Source: Magnetospirillum sp.
Lineage (GTDB): Bacteria; Pseudomonadota; Alphaproteobacteria; Rhodospirillales; Magnetospirillaceae
Assembly (NCBI GenBank): GCA_020217035.1
Contig: JAIWOG010000160.1
Coordinates: 1-10,000, forward strand
Direction of reading: 5' to 3'
DNA: 10,000 nt
The notes beneath the pieces are model-generated. The model searched no databases, was not told the origin of the DNA, and was given only the letters and a program-made list of their open reading frames with translations. Both the position numbers and the translations under genes were made by a program. Shown one piece after another: positions 1 to 6,120 of this stretch. How positions within the stretch are numbered: the first letter of the stretch is position 1; every line of letters starts with the position of its first letter.

Positions 1-2201
1 CCTTGGTGGACACCGGCAACCCGGAATCGGTCGCGGCCTTTCGCGCCAGCCATGGGGCATTGCTGGAAAAGCTGGCGGAATTGGGCGAACGAACCCGCGC
101 CGATGCCCCCCTGGCCGCCCGCATCGCCAAGAAATTCGCCATCAAGAACACCACCGGCTACGCGCTGAACGCCCTGGTGGATTATAGCGATCCCATCGAC
201 ATCCTGACCCATCTGATGATCGGCTCGGAAGGCACGCTGGGCTTCATCGCCGAGATCACCTACGACACCGTGCCCGACCACGCCGACAAGGCCAATGCCT
301 TGGTGTTCTTCGCCGATGCTGCCCTGGCGGCCCAGGCGGTGGCGCGGCTGAAATCGGCCCCGGTCTCGGCGGTGGAACTGATGGACCGCGCCGCCCTTCG
401 TTGCGTCACCGGCAAGCCCGGCATGCCCGACGGTCTGGCCGACCTGCCCGACAGCGCCGCCGCGCTGTTGGTGGAAAGCCGCGCCGCCGACGCGGCCGGC
501 CTGCAAGACAACATCTCTGCCATCATCCGCAGTTTGGACGGCATCGCCACCATCGGCCCGGTGACATTCACCACCGACGCCGACGAGGGCGCCAAATACT
601 GGAAGATCCGCAAGGGCCTGTTTCCGGCGGTGGGGGCGGTGCGGCCCGTTGGCACCACCGTCATCATCGAGGACGTGGCGTTCCGGGTGGAAGATCTGGC
701 CGCCGCCACCACCGATTTGCAGGCGCTGTTCCTGACACACGGCTATACCGAGGCGATCATCTTCGGCCATGCCCTGGAAGGCAATTTGCACTTCGTCTTC
801 ACCCAGGATTTCGGCAGCGAATCGGAAGTGCGCCGCTATGGCGCCTTCATGGACGACGTGGCCAAGCTGGTGGTCGAGAAATACGACGGTTCGCTGAAGG
901 CCGAGCACGGCACCGGCCGCAACATGGCGCCCTATGTGGAAATGGAATGGGGGGCGGCGGCCACCGCCCTGATGTGGGAGATCAAGGGCTTGCTGGACCC
1001 GGCCGGCATGCTGAATCCCGGCGTCATCCTGAATCGCGACCCGCAAGCCCATCTGAAGGACTTGAAGCCGCTGCCCGCCGCCGACCCGCTGGTCGACACC
1101 TGCATCGAATGCGGCTTTTGCGAACGCATGTGCCCCAGCCACATGCTGACCCTGTCGCCCCGCCAGCGCATCGTCGGCTGGCGCGAGATGGCGGTGGCGG
1201 CGCCCGATCGGCGCCAGGAAATCGGCAAACTTTACGATTATTACGGGCTGGAGACCTGCGCCGCCTGCGGTCTGTGCGCCACCGCCTGTCCGGTGGGCAT
1301 CGAGACCGGCAGCCTGACCAAGGCTTTGCGCGGCCGCAAGCAGGGCATCGTCGCCCGCAAGATCGGTCAGTTCGCCGCCGACCATTACGGCGCCATGATG
1401 GGGCTGACCAAGCTGGGACTGGCGGCGGCCGAGATGGCCGACACCGTGGCGGGTACGGCGCGCAACCGCCGCCGTCTGCCCACCCCGGCGCGGCCCAAGC
1501 TGCAAGGCGGCGGGGCAGGGGAGGACGTTGTCGTCTACGCGCCGTCCTGCGCCACGCGCAACATGGGGCCGGCGCTGGCCGACCCGGTCAAGCAATGCCT
1601 GCCCGACGCCACCGAAACCCTGCTGAAGAAAGCCGGTTTCCGCGTCGTCATCCCGGCGGGCTTGGGCAATCTGTGCTGCGGCCAGCCATGGGACAGCAAG
1701 GGCATGACCGACATCGCCGATGCCAAGGCCCAGGAAATGGCCGACGCGCTGCTGAAGGCCAGTGAAAACGGCAGATGGCCGGTGATCATGGATACCGCCA
1801 CCTGCACCTTGCGGCTGAAGGCGTTCCTGCCCATCCTGGACGCGGTCGAGGCCCTGCACGATCTGATCCTGCCGCGCTTGACGCTGAAGCCGCTGAAGGG
1901 CGCGGTGATGCTGCACATCCCGTGTTCGGTGCGCAAGATGGGGCTGGAAGACAAGCTGCTGGCGGTGGCCCGCGCCTGCGCCGAGACGGTGGTGGTTCCC
2001 GACGGCGTCACCTGCTGCGGCTTCGCCGGCGACAAGGGCTTCACCACCCCGGAACTGAACGCTCACGCCCTGCGCAAGTTGTCAGTCCCCGATGGCTGCC
2101 ACGAAGGCTTTTCCGCCAACCGGACCTGCGAAATCGGGCTGGCTGACCATTCCGGCATCCCTTATCGTTCGATCATCCATCTGGTCGAACGAGTGTCTTA
2201 G
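1..2201 (+). CDS. FAD-binding and [4Fe-4S] D-2-hydroxyacid dehydrogenase, probably D-lactate dehydrogenase (5'-truncated by window)
   Basis: Predicted to oxidise D-lactate or a similar D-2-hydroxyacid with FAD and pass electrons through iron-sulfur clusters to the respiratory chain at the inner membrane. The reading frame is open from the window edge (codons in phase with position 3), so the true start lies upstream. About 200 N-terminal residues, with most of the FAD-binding domain, are missing, judging from single-chain family members of about 930 aa. Counting visible residues from position 3: SEGTLGF near 75 ends the FAD domain; the FAD-oxidase C-terminal domain runs to about 345 and includes AEHGTGRN and LNPGVILN. 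Two ferredoxin-type clusters follow (C367, C370, C373, C377 and C419, C422, C425, C429), then two CCG domains with LCCGQPWDSKG (C558-C559) and TCCGFAGDKG (C671-C672). This order matches Dld-II-like fused dehydrogenases. Glycolate or D-2-hydroxyglutarate cannot be excluded as substrate. A permease gene starts 2 nt after the stop. Confidence 0.85.
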   Translation, partial: LVDTGNPESVAAFRASHGALLEKLAELGERTRADAPLAARIAKKFAIKNTTGYALNALVDYSDPIDILTHLMIGSEGTLGFIAEITYDTVPDHADKANALVFFADAALAAQAVARLKSAPVSAVELMDRAALRCVTGKPGMPDGLADLPDSAAALLVESRAADAAGLQDNISAIIRSLDGIATIGPVTFTTDADEGAKYWKIRKGLFPAVGAVRPVGTTVIIEDVAFRVEDLAAATTDLQALFLTHGYTEAIIFGHALEGNLHFVFTQDFGSESEVRRYGAFMDDVAKLVVEKYDGSLKAEHGTGRNMAPYVEMEWGAAATALMWEIKGLLDPAGMLNPGVILNRDPQAHLKDLKPLPAADPLVDTCIECGFCERMCPSHMLTLSPRQRIVGWREMAVAAPDRRQEIGKLYDYYGLETCAACGLCATACPVGIETGSLTKALRGRKQGIVARKIGQFAADHYGAMMGLTKLGLAAAEMADTVAGTARNRRRLPTPARPKLQGGGAGEDVVVYAPSCATRNMGPALADPVKQCLPDATETLLKKAGFRVVIPAGLGNLCCGQPWDSKGMTDIADAKAQEMADALLKASENGRWPVIMDTATCTLRLKAFLPILDAVEALHDLILPRLTLKPLKGAVMLHIPCSVRKMGLEDKLLAVARACAETVVVPDGVTCCGFAGDKGFTTPELNAHALRKLSVPDGCHEGFSANRTCEIGLADHSGIPYRSIIHLVERVS

Positions 2202-2203
2202 AA

Positions 2204-3142
2204 ATGCAGGTTGTCTTCGACGTGGCGCTGCCGGTCTTCGCCATTATCCTGGCGGGCTATGGCGGCGGACGGACGGTGTTGGGTCAGGAAGCCTCGGCGG
2301 CGCTGTCGGCTTTCGTTTACTGGTTCGCGCTGCCGGCGGTGTTGCTGCTGTCCATGGCCCGCCAGCCCCTGGGCGACATCTTCAATTTGAACTTCATCGG
2401 CGCCTTCCTGGGATCCATGCTGATGGTCTACGCCCTGGGCTGGGCCTTGGGCTGGCTGAAGGGGCGGGGCGACGGGCCGGAAGTGAACTCGTTGCAGGCG
2501 CTGAACGCCAGCTTTTCCAACACGGGCTACATGGGCATTCCGCTGTTCCTGGCCGCCTGGGGCGCCGAAAGGCTGTTGCCGGCCATCATCGCCACCGTGA
2601 TCATGAGCGTGGTGATGATCGGCCTGGCTGTCATCGCCATGGAAATGGCCCGCTCGCACGGCCATGGCTTGGGCCGCGCCTTGGCCAGCGTCGGCAAGGG
2701 GCTGGCCAAGAACCCGCTGATCGTGTCGTCCTTGGCCGGGTTGGCCTGGAACCTGACGGGACTGCCGGTGCCGCAACCGGTGGTCAACCTTTGCCAGTTG
2801 ATGGGGGCGGCGGCCGGTCCGTGCGCCCTGTTCGCCATCGGGGTGTTCCTGGCCGGGCGGCCGCTTGATCTGGGGCTGCGCCATGTGGGCTGGCTGGTGC
2901 CGCTGAAATTGGTGGTCCACCCGCTGCTGGCCTGGGCGCTGATGGAAACCGTGTTCCCGCTGGACCGCTTCTGGACCGGAGCGACGCTGCTGCTGGCGGC
3001 GCTGCCCACCGGGGCGCTGACCTTCGTCATGGCCAACCAGTACAAGGTCTATGTGGAACGCACCTCGCAGGTAATCTTGCTGTCCACTTTGGCCTCGGTG
3101 CCGGTGCTGTCCCTGATCCTGGTCGTCTACGCTGGCCGGTAA
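2204..3142 (+). CDS. AEC (auxin efflux carrier) family permease
   Basis: A 312-aa inner-membrane transporter of the AEC family, whose bacterial members include malate and malonate carriers. The length is normal for the family, and I count about ten hydrophobic segments in the usual 5+5 arrangement, from near residues 3-22 to the C-terminus. The motif NTGYMGIPL at 106-114 is the typical AEC signature in the re-entrant or fourth segment, and the cognate region of the second half carries GALTFVMANQY. The ATG lies 2 nt after the stop of the dehydrogenase, so the two are almost certainly co-transcribed and probably translationally coupled. From this I infer a monocarboxylate or hydroxycarboxylate substrate such as lactate; the sequence itself does not show the substrate. 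Confidence 0.85.
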   Translation: MQVVFDVALPVFAIILAGYGGGRTVLGQEASAALSAFVYWFALPAVLLLSMARQPLGDIFNLNFIGAFLGSMLMVYALGWALGWLKGRGDGPEVNSLQALNASFSNTGYMGIPLFLAAWGAERLLPAIIATVIMSVVMIGLAVIAMEMARSHGHGLGRALASVGKGLAKNPLIVSSLAGLAWNLTGLPVPQPVVNLCQLMGAAAGPCALFAIGVFLAGRPLDLGLRHVGWLVPLKLVVHPLLAWALMETVFPLDRFWTGATLLLAALPTGALTFVMANQYKVYVERTSQVILLSTLASVPVLSLILVVYAGR

Positions 3143-3255
3143 TACCAATTTCCGCCCTGAGGCGGGGGCGGGCTTCCGACCAAGGTCGGGTGTCGAATCC
3201 AAAAAGAGGATACGGTTAACACCTCCGTGCCGTTTCTTCGCGATTAGGGCGCGGC

Positions 3256-3261
3256 TAGTAT
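3256..3261 (+). promoter_or_regulatory. possible -10 element in intergenic region
   Basis: TAGTAT matches 4 of 6 positions of the sigma-70 -10 consensus. No good -35 hexamer is visible at the usual spacing (TTTCTT at 3233-3238, 17-nt spacer, is poor). If real, transcription would start near 3267, run through the C-rich stretch and end at the hairpin at 3370-3417. Low confidence. Confidence 0.25.
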
Positions 3262-3369
3262 CAAGTCACGCCGAAAGGTTGGAGGTGGTCACCGCGATCC
3301 CCGATCTCCTTCCACCGACTGGATAGGCGGTTCGTCCTCCGTTCCCCCCCCCAGGACGACGCTCCGCCC

Positions 3370-3417
3370 AAGGCCGCCGCCCGCGATCCCCCTCCCCCCT
3401 GCGGGCGGCGGTGCCTT
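3370..3417 (+). terminator. long GC-rich hairpin, possible terminator or RNA structural element
   Basis: CCGCCGCCCGC (3374-3384) is perfectly complementary to GCGGGCGGCGG (3401-3411), giving an 11-bp all-GC stem around a 16-nt pyrimidine-rich loop. AAGG (3370-3373) can also pair with CCTT (3414-3417) across a 2-nt bulge, extending it to 15 bp. Only a short TTGTT follows, so it is not a textbook intrinsic terminator. It may end transcription from the dehydrogenase-permease operon or from a small RNA in the gap. Confidence 0.4.
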
Positions 3418-3443
3418 GTTCGAAAATTAATCACTATTCAAAA

Positions 3444-3472
3444 TTGCCTTGGTTTTGAGCATTGGGTAGTCT
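3444..3472 (+). promoter_or_regulatory. possible sigma-70 promoter of the Rop-like gene
   Basis: TTGCCT (3444-3449, 4/6 to the -35 consensus) and TAGTCT (3467-3472, 3/6 to the -10 consensus) are separated by 17 nt and follow an AT-rich stretch. This predicts a start near 3479, about 30 nt before the ATG. Both hexamers are weak, so this is tentative. Confidence 0.3.
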
Positions 3473-3477
3473 GGGAA

Positions 3478-3493
3478 CGCTTCCGCCGAAGCG
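3478..3493 (+). promoter_or_regulatory. leader hairpin just upstream of the Rop-like gene's ribosome binding site
   Basis: CGCTTC (3478-3483) and GAAGCG (3488-3493) form a perfect 6-bp stem around a CGCC loop, ending 3 nt before the AGAGAG ribosome-binding-like stretch (3497-3502). An alternative inverted repeat, GGAA-CGC-TTCC (3474-3484), overlaps it. It could influence translation or be an operator. It could also be chance in GC-rich DNA. Confidence 0.35.
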
Positions 3494-3509
3494 ACCAGAG
3501 AGCATCCCC

Positions 3510-3707
3510 ATGAGCGATATCGAAACCCTGAAGGCGGCCGTCAAGAAACTCTCCACCCAGGCGACCCAGGCCAAGATGGACTTGCACGACCTGTCCGAGG
3601 AATTGCCGGTGAACTGGGAAAGCATCCCCGACGTCGCCGCCCGCTGCCACGACCTGCACGCCAAGCTGGCGCAAGCCCGCAAGGATTTGAAGGCGGCCGG
3701 CGGCTAA
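3510..3707 (+). CDS. Rop-like small helical protein (DUF683 / CCE_0567-type)
   Basis: A 65-aa soluble protein, predicted to be a helical hairpin: two charged amphipathic helices (about 3-29 and 37-62) joined at LPVNW. The central block TQAKMDLHDLSEELP (19-33) resembles the Rop-like family (formerly DUF683), small proteins often found near nif genes; one member, CCE_0567 of Cyanothece, has been described as a metalloprotein. H26, C46 and H47 could bind metal, but that is inference. I chose the ATG at 3510, preceded by AGAGAG with 7-nt spacing, over the in-frame TTG at 3462, which would add 16 residues unlike the family. No nif gene is in view, and I see no convincing sigma-54 promoter or NifA site. 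The stop codon overlaps the murI stop on the other strand. Molecular function is not established here. Confidence 0.75.
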   Translation: MSDIETLKAAVKKLSTQATQAKMDLHDLSEELPVNWESIPDVAARCHDLHAKLAQARKDLKAAGG

Positions 3708-4540
3708 GCCAACTCGACCACCTCGACTTCGTCGGTGCTGATGGTCCACGGCACGAAGATGCGGGCGACGCGGGCGAAGCGGTCGGGGGCGTCGGTGGCC
3801 AGATAACGGACGCGGGCGCGGGCCGGGTCACGGCTGGCGGCCAGTCCGCGATGGTCCAGCAAGTCCTCGACCGAGCGGGCCGTGGTGGTGGCCGAATCGA
3901 TGATGGCGGTTTCCGCCCCCACCACGCGGCGCAGCAGGTCGGAGAGGGCCGGGAAATGGGTGCAACCCAGCAACAGGCAATCGCCGCGGTTTTCTGCGTC
4001 GGCCCCTTGGAACAGCGGGTCCAGGTAATGCTTGGCCAATTGTTCGGCGATGGGGCCGTCGGTCATGCCTTCTTCCACCATGGACACGAACAGCGGGCAG
4101 GCTTTGGAAATGACCCGGGCGCCGGGGCGTGAATTGTGGATGGCCCGCGGATAGGTGCCGGCCTGCACCGTGCTGTCGGTGGCGATGACGACGATGCGGC
4201 CCTGGGCGCTGGCCAAGGCGGCGGCGCTGGCGCCGGGTTCGACCACGCCGATGACCGGCAAGCCAGGGAATTCTGCCCGCAACGCTTCCAGCGCATGGGC
4301 GGACGAGGTGTTGTCGGCCACCACCAGCGTCTTGATACCCATGCGCACCAGGGCGTGGGCGGCTTGCAGGGCGTAATGGCTGACGGCGGCGGCGCTTTTG
4401 GTGCCATAGGGCAGCCGCGCGGTGTCGCCCAGATAGATCAGCGATTCGGCGGGCAGGCGTTCCCGCAAGGCTTTCAGGACGGTCAGCCCCCCCACGCCCG
4501 AGTCGAAGACACCAATGGGAAGGTCGCGGTCAGCGGTCAT
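3704..4540 (-). CDS. murI: glutamate racemase MurI, with first catalytic Cys replaced by Asp
   Basis: Glutamate racemase makes D-glutamate for peptidoglycan in the cytoplasm. At 278 aa the length is normal, and family motifs are in order: GVFDSGVGGLTV at 10-21 (D13), LGDTARLPYGTKS at 37-49, GVVEPG at 98-103, ACPLFV at 147-152, and LLLGCTHFPAL at 189-199 (C193, H195). The family uses two cysteines as acid/base pair. The first normally sits in a V-A-C-N-T-A-S block, but here it reads VVADNTSSA, so residue 76 is Asp (GAC at 4313-4315). The second cysteine is intact. Activity may therefore be altered, or a different substrate or mechanism used. I chose the start at 4540 because AAGGAAG lies 6 nt upstream and the protein then begins where MurI normally does. 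The frame stays open upstream to about 5122, but that part is antisense to the regulator gene and is not MurI-like. Confidence 0.9.
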   Translation of the reverse strand: MTADRDLPIGVFDSGVGGLTVLKALRERLPAESLIYLGDTARLPYGTKSAAAVSHYALQAAHALVRMGIKTLVVADNTSSAHALEALRAEFPGLPVIGVVEPGASAAALASAQGRIVVIATDSTVQAGTYPRAIHNSRPGARVISKACPLFVSMVEEGMTDGPIAEQLAKHYLDPLFQGADAENRGDCLLLGCTHFPALSDLLRRVVGAETAIIDSATTTARSVEDLLDHRGLAASRDPARARVRYLATDAPDRFARVARIFVPWTISTDEVEVVELA

Positions 4541-4572
4541 GTCGGCTTCCTTGATCGTCTGAAAAGGCATTC

Positions 4573-4602
4573 CGTATACATATAGCGGCTTGGCCTTGTC
4601 AG
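4573..4602 (-). promoter_or_regulatory. candidate sigma-70 promoter of murI
   Basis: On the minus strand, CTGACA (4602-4597, 5/6 to -35) and TATACG (4578-4573, 4/6 to -10) are 18 nt apart. This predicts a start near 4566 and a leader of about 26 nt carrying the AAGGAAG ribosome binding site. It lies in the 105-nt divergent gap shared with the first Crp/Fnr-type gene. Confidence 0.45.
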
Positions 4603-4618
4603 CGGATTGGTCTAGCTT
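4590..4618 (+). promoter_or_regulatory. possible promoter of the first Crp/Fnr-type gene
   Basis: TTGGCC (4590-4595, 4/6 to -35) and TAGCTT (4613-4618, 3/6 to -10) have a 17-nt spacer, giving a start near 4625 and a leader of about 20 nt. It overlaps the predicted murI -35 region on the opposite strand, so the two promoters could interfere. Weak hexamers; tentative. Confidence 0.3.
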
Positions 4619-4645
4619 CGCGCCTTGTACAGGACGGGGGCAGTG

Positions 4646-5356
4646 ATGAGCAAGGACGCGAACGTGCCGGCATCCAAGGAGGTGCTGCTGCAACTTCAGT
4701 TCACGCCGTTGTTTGCGGGTCTGCAGGAAAGTGACATTCGCAGCCTGGTCGAGGGGGCGCGGGTGGTTGCCTTCGTCCATGAACAGCAGATTTATCAAGC
4801 CGGCGACACCGTGGTGGATTTCTACGTGGTGATGGACGGCCACGTGGAACTGTCCGTCGACAACGACGGCCGCCGCAGCGTTGTCGAGGTGGCGCGGCGC
4901 GGCACCGTGCTGGGCGACGCTGCCCTGTTCGGCGACGGCCGCTTCCTGATGAGCGCACGGGTGCTCAATTCGGCCCAATTGCTGGCCATTCCTGCCGCGT
5001 CCTTCCTGGAAAAGCTGGCGGGCCGCAAGGACATCGTGTTCCACATGCTGTCCACCATGTCGTTTCGCCTGCGCATGCTGGTGCGCCAGATCGCCGAACT
5101 GAAACTGAAGACCACCGCGCAACGCCTGGGCTCGTTCCTGCTGTCCCTGGCCGAGGCGGAAGAAGGGCGGGTGCAGGTGCGCTTTCCCTATGACAAGAAG
5201 CTGGTGGCCGACGAATTGGGCATGAAGCCGGAAAGCCTGTCCCGCGCCCTGGCCAAGCTGGCCAAGCTGGGGGTGGAATCCAAGGCCGACAACGTGGTGG
5301 TCATCGCCGATTTGGACGCCCTGCGCGATTTTTGCGTCGAAGACGATTTGGGGTAA
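4646..5356 (+). CDS. Crp/Fnr family transcriptional regulator, first of a tandem pair
   Basis: A 236-aa cytoplasmic DNA-binding regulator. Residues about 20-135 form the cyclic-nucleotide-binding-like sensor barrel (FTPLFAGL near 19-26, GHVELS near 65-70), about 136-165 the dimerisation helix, and about 175-215 the winged helix-turn-helix. The recognition helix KPESLSRALAKL (194-205) carries the ExxSR pattern that in FNR contacts TTGAT half-sites. The only cysteine is C230, so it cannot hold an FNR-type [4Fe-4S] cluster; a DNR-like haem/NO sensor is an attractive alternative, but this is inference from the neighbours. The chosen ATG has AGGACGGGGG upstream; an in-frame TTG at 4625 would add seven residues. 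A paralogous regulator starts 5 nt after the stop, and NO-related genes follow. Confidence 0.85.
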   Translation: MSKDANVPASKEVLLQLQFTPLFAGLQESDIRSLVEGARVVAFVHEQQIYQAGDTVVDFYVVMDGHVELSVDNDGRRSVVEVARRGTVLGDAALFGDGRFLMSARVLNSAQLLAIPAASFLEKLAGRKDIVFHMLSTMSFRLRMLVRQIAELKLKTTAQRLGSFLLSLAEAEEGRVQVRFPYDKKLVADELGMKPESLSRALAKLAKLGVESKADNVVVIADLDALRDFCVEDDLG

Positions 5357-5361
5357 GCGAA

Positions 5362-6057
5362 ATGGCCGGATTGTCTGCTGCCGACATCACTCTTTGCGCC
5401 CAAGCGCCGTTGTTCGCGGCCTTGAAGCCCCAGGAACTGTCCTTCCTGCTGGAAAACGCCCAGGCGGTGTCCTATGCCGAGACGCAATTGCTGTTCAGCC
5501 AGGGCGACGACGCCCTGCATTTCTTCGTGGTACTGGACGGCCGCGTCAACATCTTCGCCCTGACCGAAACCGGCGACCAATCCATCATCGAGGTGTTCGA
5601 CGGAATCTCGACCTTCGCCGAGGCGGCCATCTTCTCATCGGGCAAATACCCGCTCAATTGCGAGGTCTTGGCCGGCTCGCGGCTGGTGCAGGTGCCGTCG
5701 GCGCCGTTCCTCAAGCGTCTGGGCGACAATCCGCGTCTGGGATTCCATCTGCTGTCGGGCTTGTCGCGCTGGCAGATGCGCATGATCCACGAAATCGCCG
5801 AGTTGAAAAGCAAGTCGCCGGGTCAGCGTCTGGCGTCGTTCCTGCTGGCCCTGGCCCGCGACGCCGACGATGGAGTACAGGTGCGTCTGCCCATCACCAA
5901 GGCGGCGCTGGCCAGCCGCATCGGCATCGCTCCGGAAAGCCTGTCCCGCGCCTTGGCCCGCCTGAAGGAAGTGGGGGTGGAAAGCCATGGCCGCGAAGTG
6001 GTGCTGACCGATCTGGCCGCTTTGCGCCGTCTGGTGCGCGAGGACGACGCCTCTTAA
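5362..6057 (+). CDS. Crp/Fnr family transcriptional regulator, second of a tandem pair
   Basis: A 231-aa regulator with the same layout as its upstream neighbour: sensor barrel about 14-130 (APLFAALKP near 15-23, FFVVLDGRVNIF near 54-65), dimer helix about 131-160, and winged helix-turn-helix with recognition helix APESLSRALARL (190-201), again with ExxSR. The two proteins share the blocks QRLxSFLLxLA, VQVR, PESLSRALAxL and GVES, so they are diverged tandem duplicates. Cysteines are only C12 and C100, not an FNR cluster set. The start at 5362 lies 5 nt after the previous stop, so the two are probably co-transcribed; the possible ribosome binding site GGGGTAAG overlaps that stop. An FNR-like box overlaps the end of this gene. 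Probable role: control of the following genes in response to NO, nitrate or low oxygen; the ligand is unknown. Confidence 0.85.
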   Translation: MAGLSAADITLCAQAPLFAALKPQELSFLLENAQAVSYAETQLLFSQGDDALHFFVVLDGRVNIFALTETGDQSIIEVFDGISTFAEAAIFSSGKYPLNCEVLAGSRLVQVPSAPFLKRLGDNPRLGFHLLSGLSRWQMRMIHEIAELKSKSPGQRLASFLLALARDADDGVQVRLPITKAALASRIGIAPESLSRALARLKEVGVESHGREVVLTDLAALRRLVREDDAS

Positions 6058-6067
6058 CGAACATCAA
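6054..6067 (+). promoter_or_regulatory. candidate FNR/DNR box before the DUF2249 gene
   Basis: TTAAC-GAAC-ATCAA matches the FNR/DNR consensus TTGAT-N4-ATCAA at 8 of 10 positions, with a perfect right half. It overlaps the stop of the second regulator gene and lies 53 nt before the next ATG. Both encoded regulators have the ExxSR helix expected to read this kind of site. The possible -10 AATAAC (6083-6088) puts the box near -34.5 rather than the classic -41.5, so activation geometry is uncertain. Confidence 0.35.
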
Positions 6068-6120
6068 GGTTCGCGGCAACGCAATAACGCACGCTTCGGT
6101 CATCATCGCCGGAGCATGCC

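Larger units (their letters stand above)
3143..3509. other. 367-nt intergenic region without a credible ORF
   Basis: Contents in order: a small hairpin CCGCC-CTGA-GGCGG at 3152-3165 just after the permease stop, without a T-run and so a weak terminator candidate; a possible promoter -10 TAGTAT at 3256-3261; a run of nine C at 3344-3352; a long GC-rich hairpin at 3370-3417; and an AT-rich segment at about 3419-3460 leading into the promoter-like region of the small gene at 3510. No reading frame in the gap has a ribosome binding site or recognisable coding character. A structured small RNA of roughly 150 nt (about 3267-3417) is possible, but I do not recognise its family. Confidence 0.6.

Noticed and set aside
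401..1765. 454-aa open frame on the + strand in another phase of the dehydrogenase gene
   Set aside because: Its translation is dominated by Arg, Gly and His, typical of an out-of-frame reading of GC-rich coding DNA, and the overlapping frame has clear FAD and Fe-S motifs.
3344..3352. Run of nine C as a phase-variation tract
   Set aside because: It lies outside any ORF and at no clear promoter spacer, so there is no evident switch.
3472..3486. TGG-N10-GC as a sigma-54 promoter for the Rop-like gene
   Set aside because: Only the invariant GG and GC match; the CAC and TT positions of the consensus are absent, and no NifA-type upstream site is visible.
4551..4564. TTGAT half-site as an FNR box in the murI/regulator gap
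   Set aside because: The other half (TGAAA) matches ATCAA at only two of five positions, and TTGAT overlaps the region next to the murI ribosome binding site.
4541..5122. N-terminal extension of the murI reading frame by 194 residues
   Set aside because: It is antisense to the first Crp/Fnr-type gene, its translation is rich in His/Gln without family resemblance, and a good ribosome binding site and normal MurI N-terminus are found at 4540.
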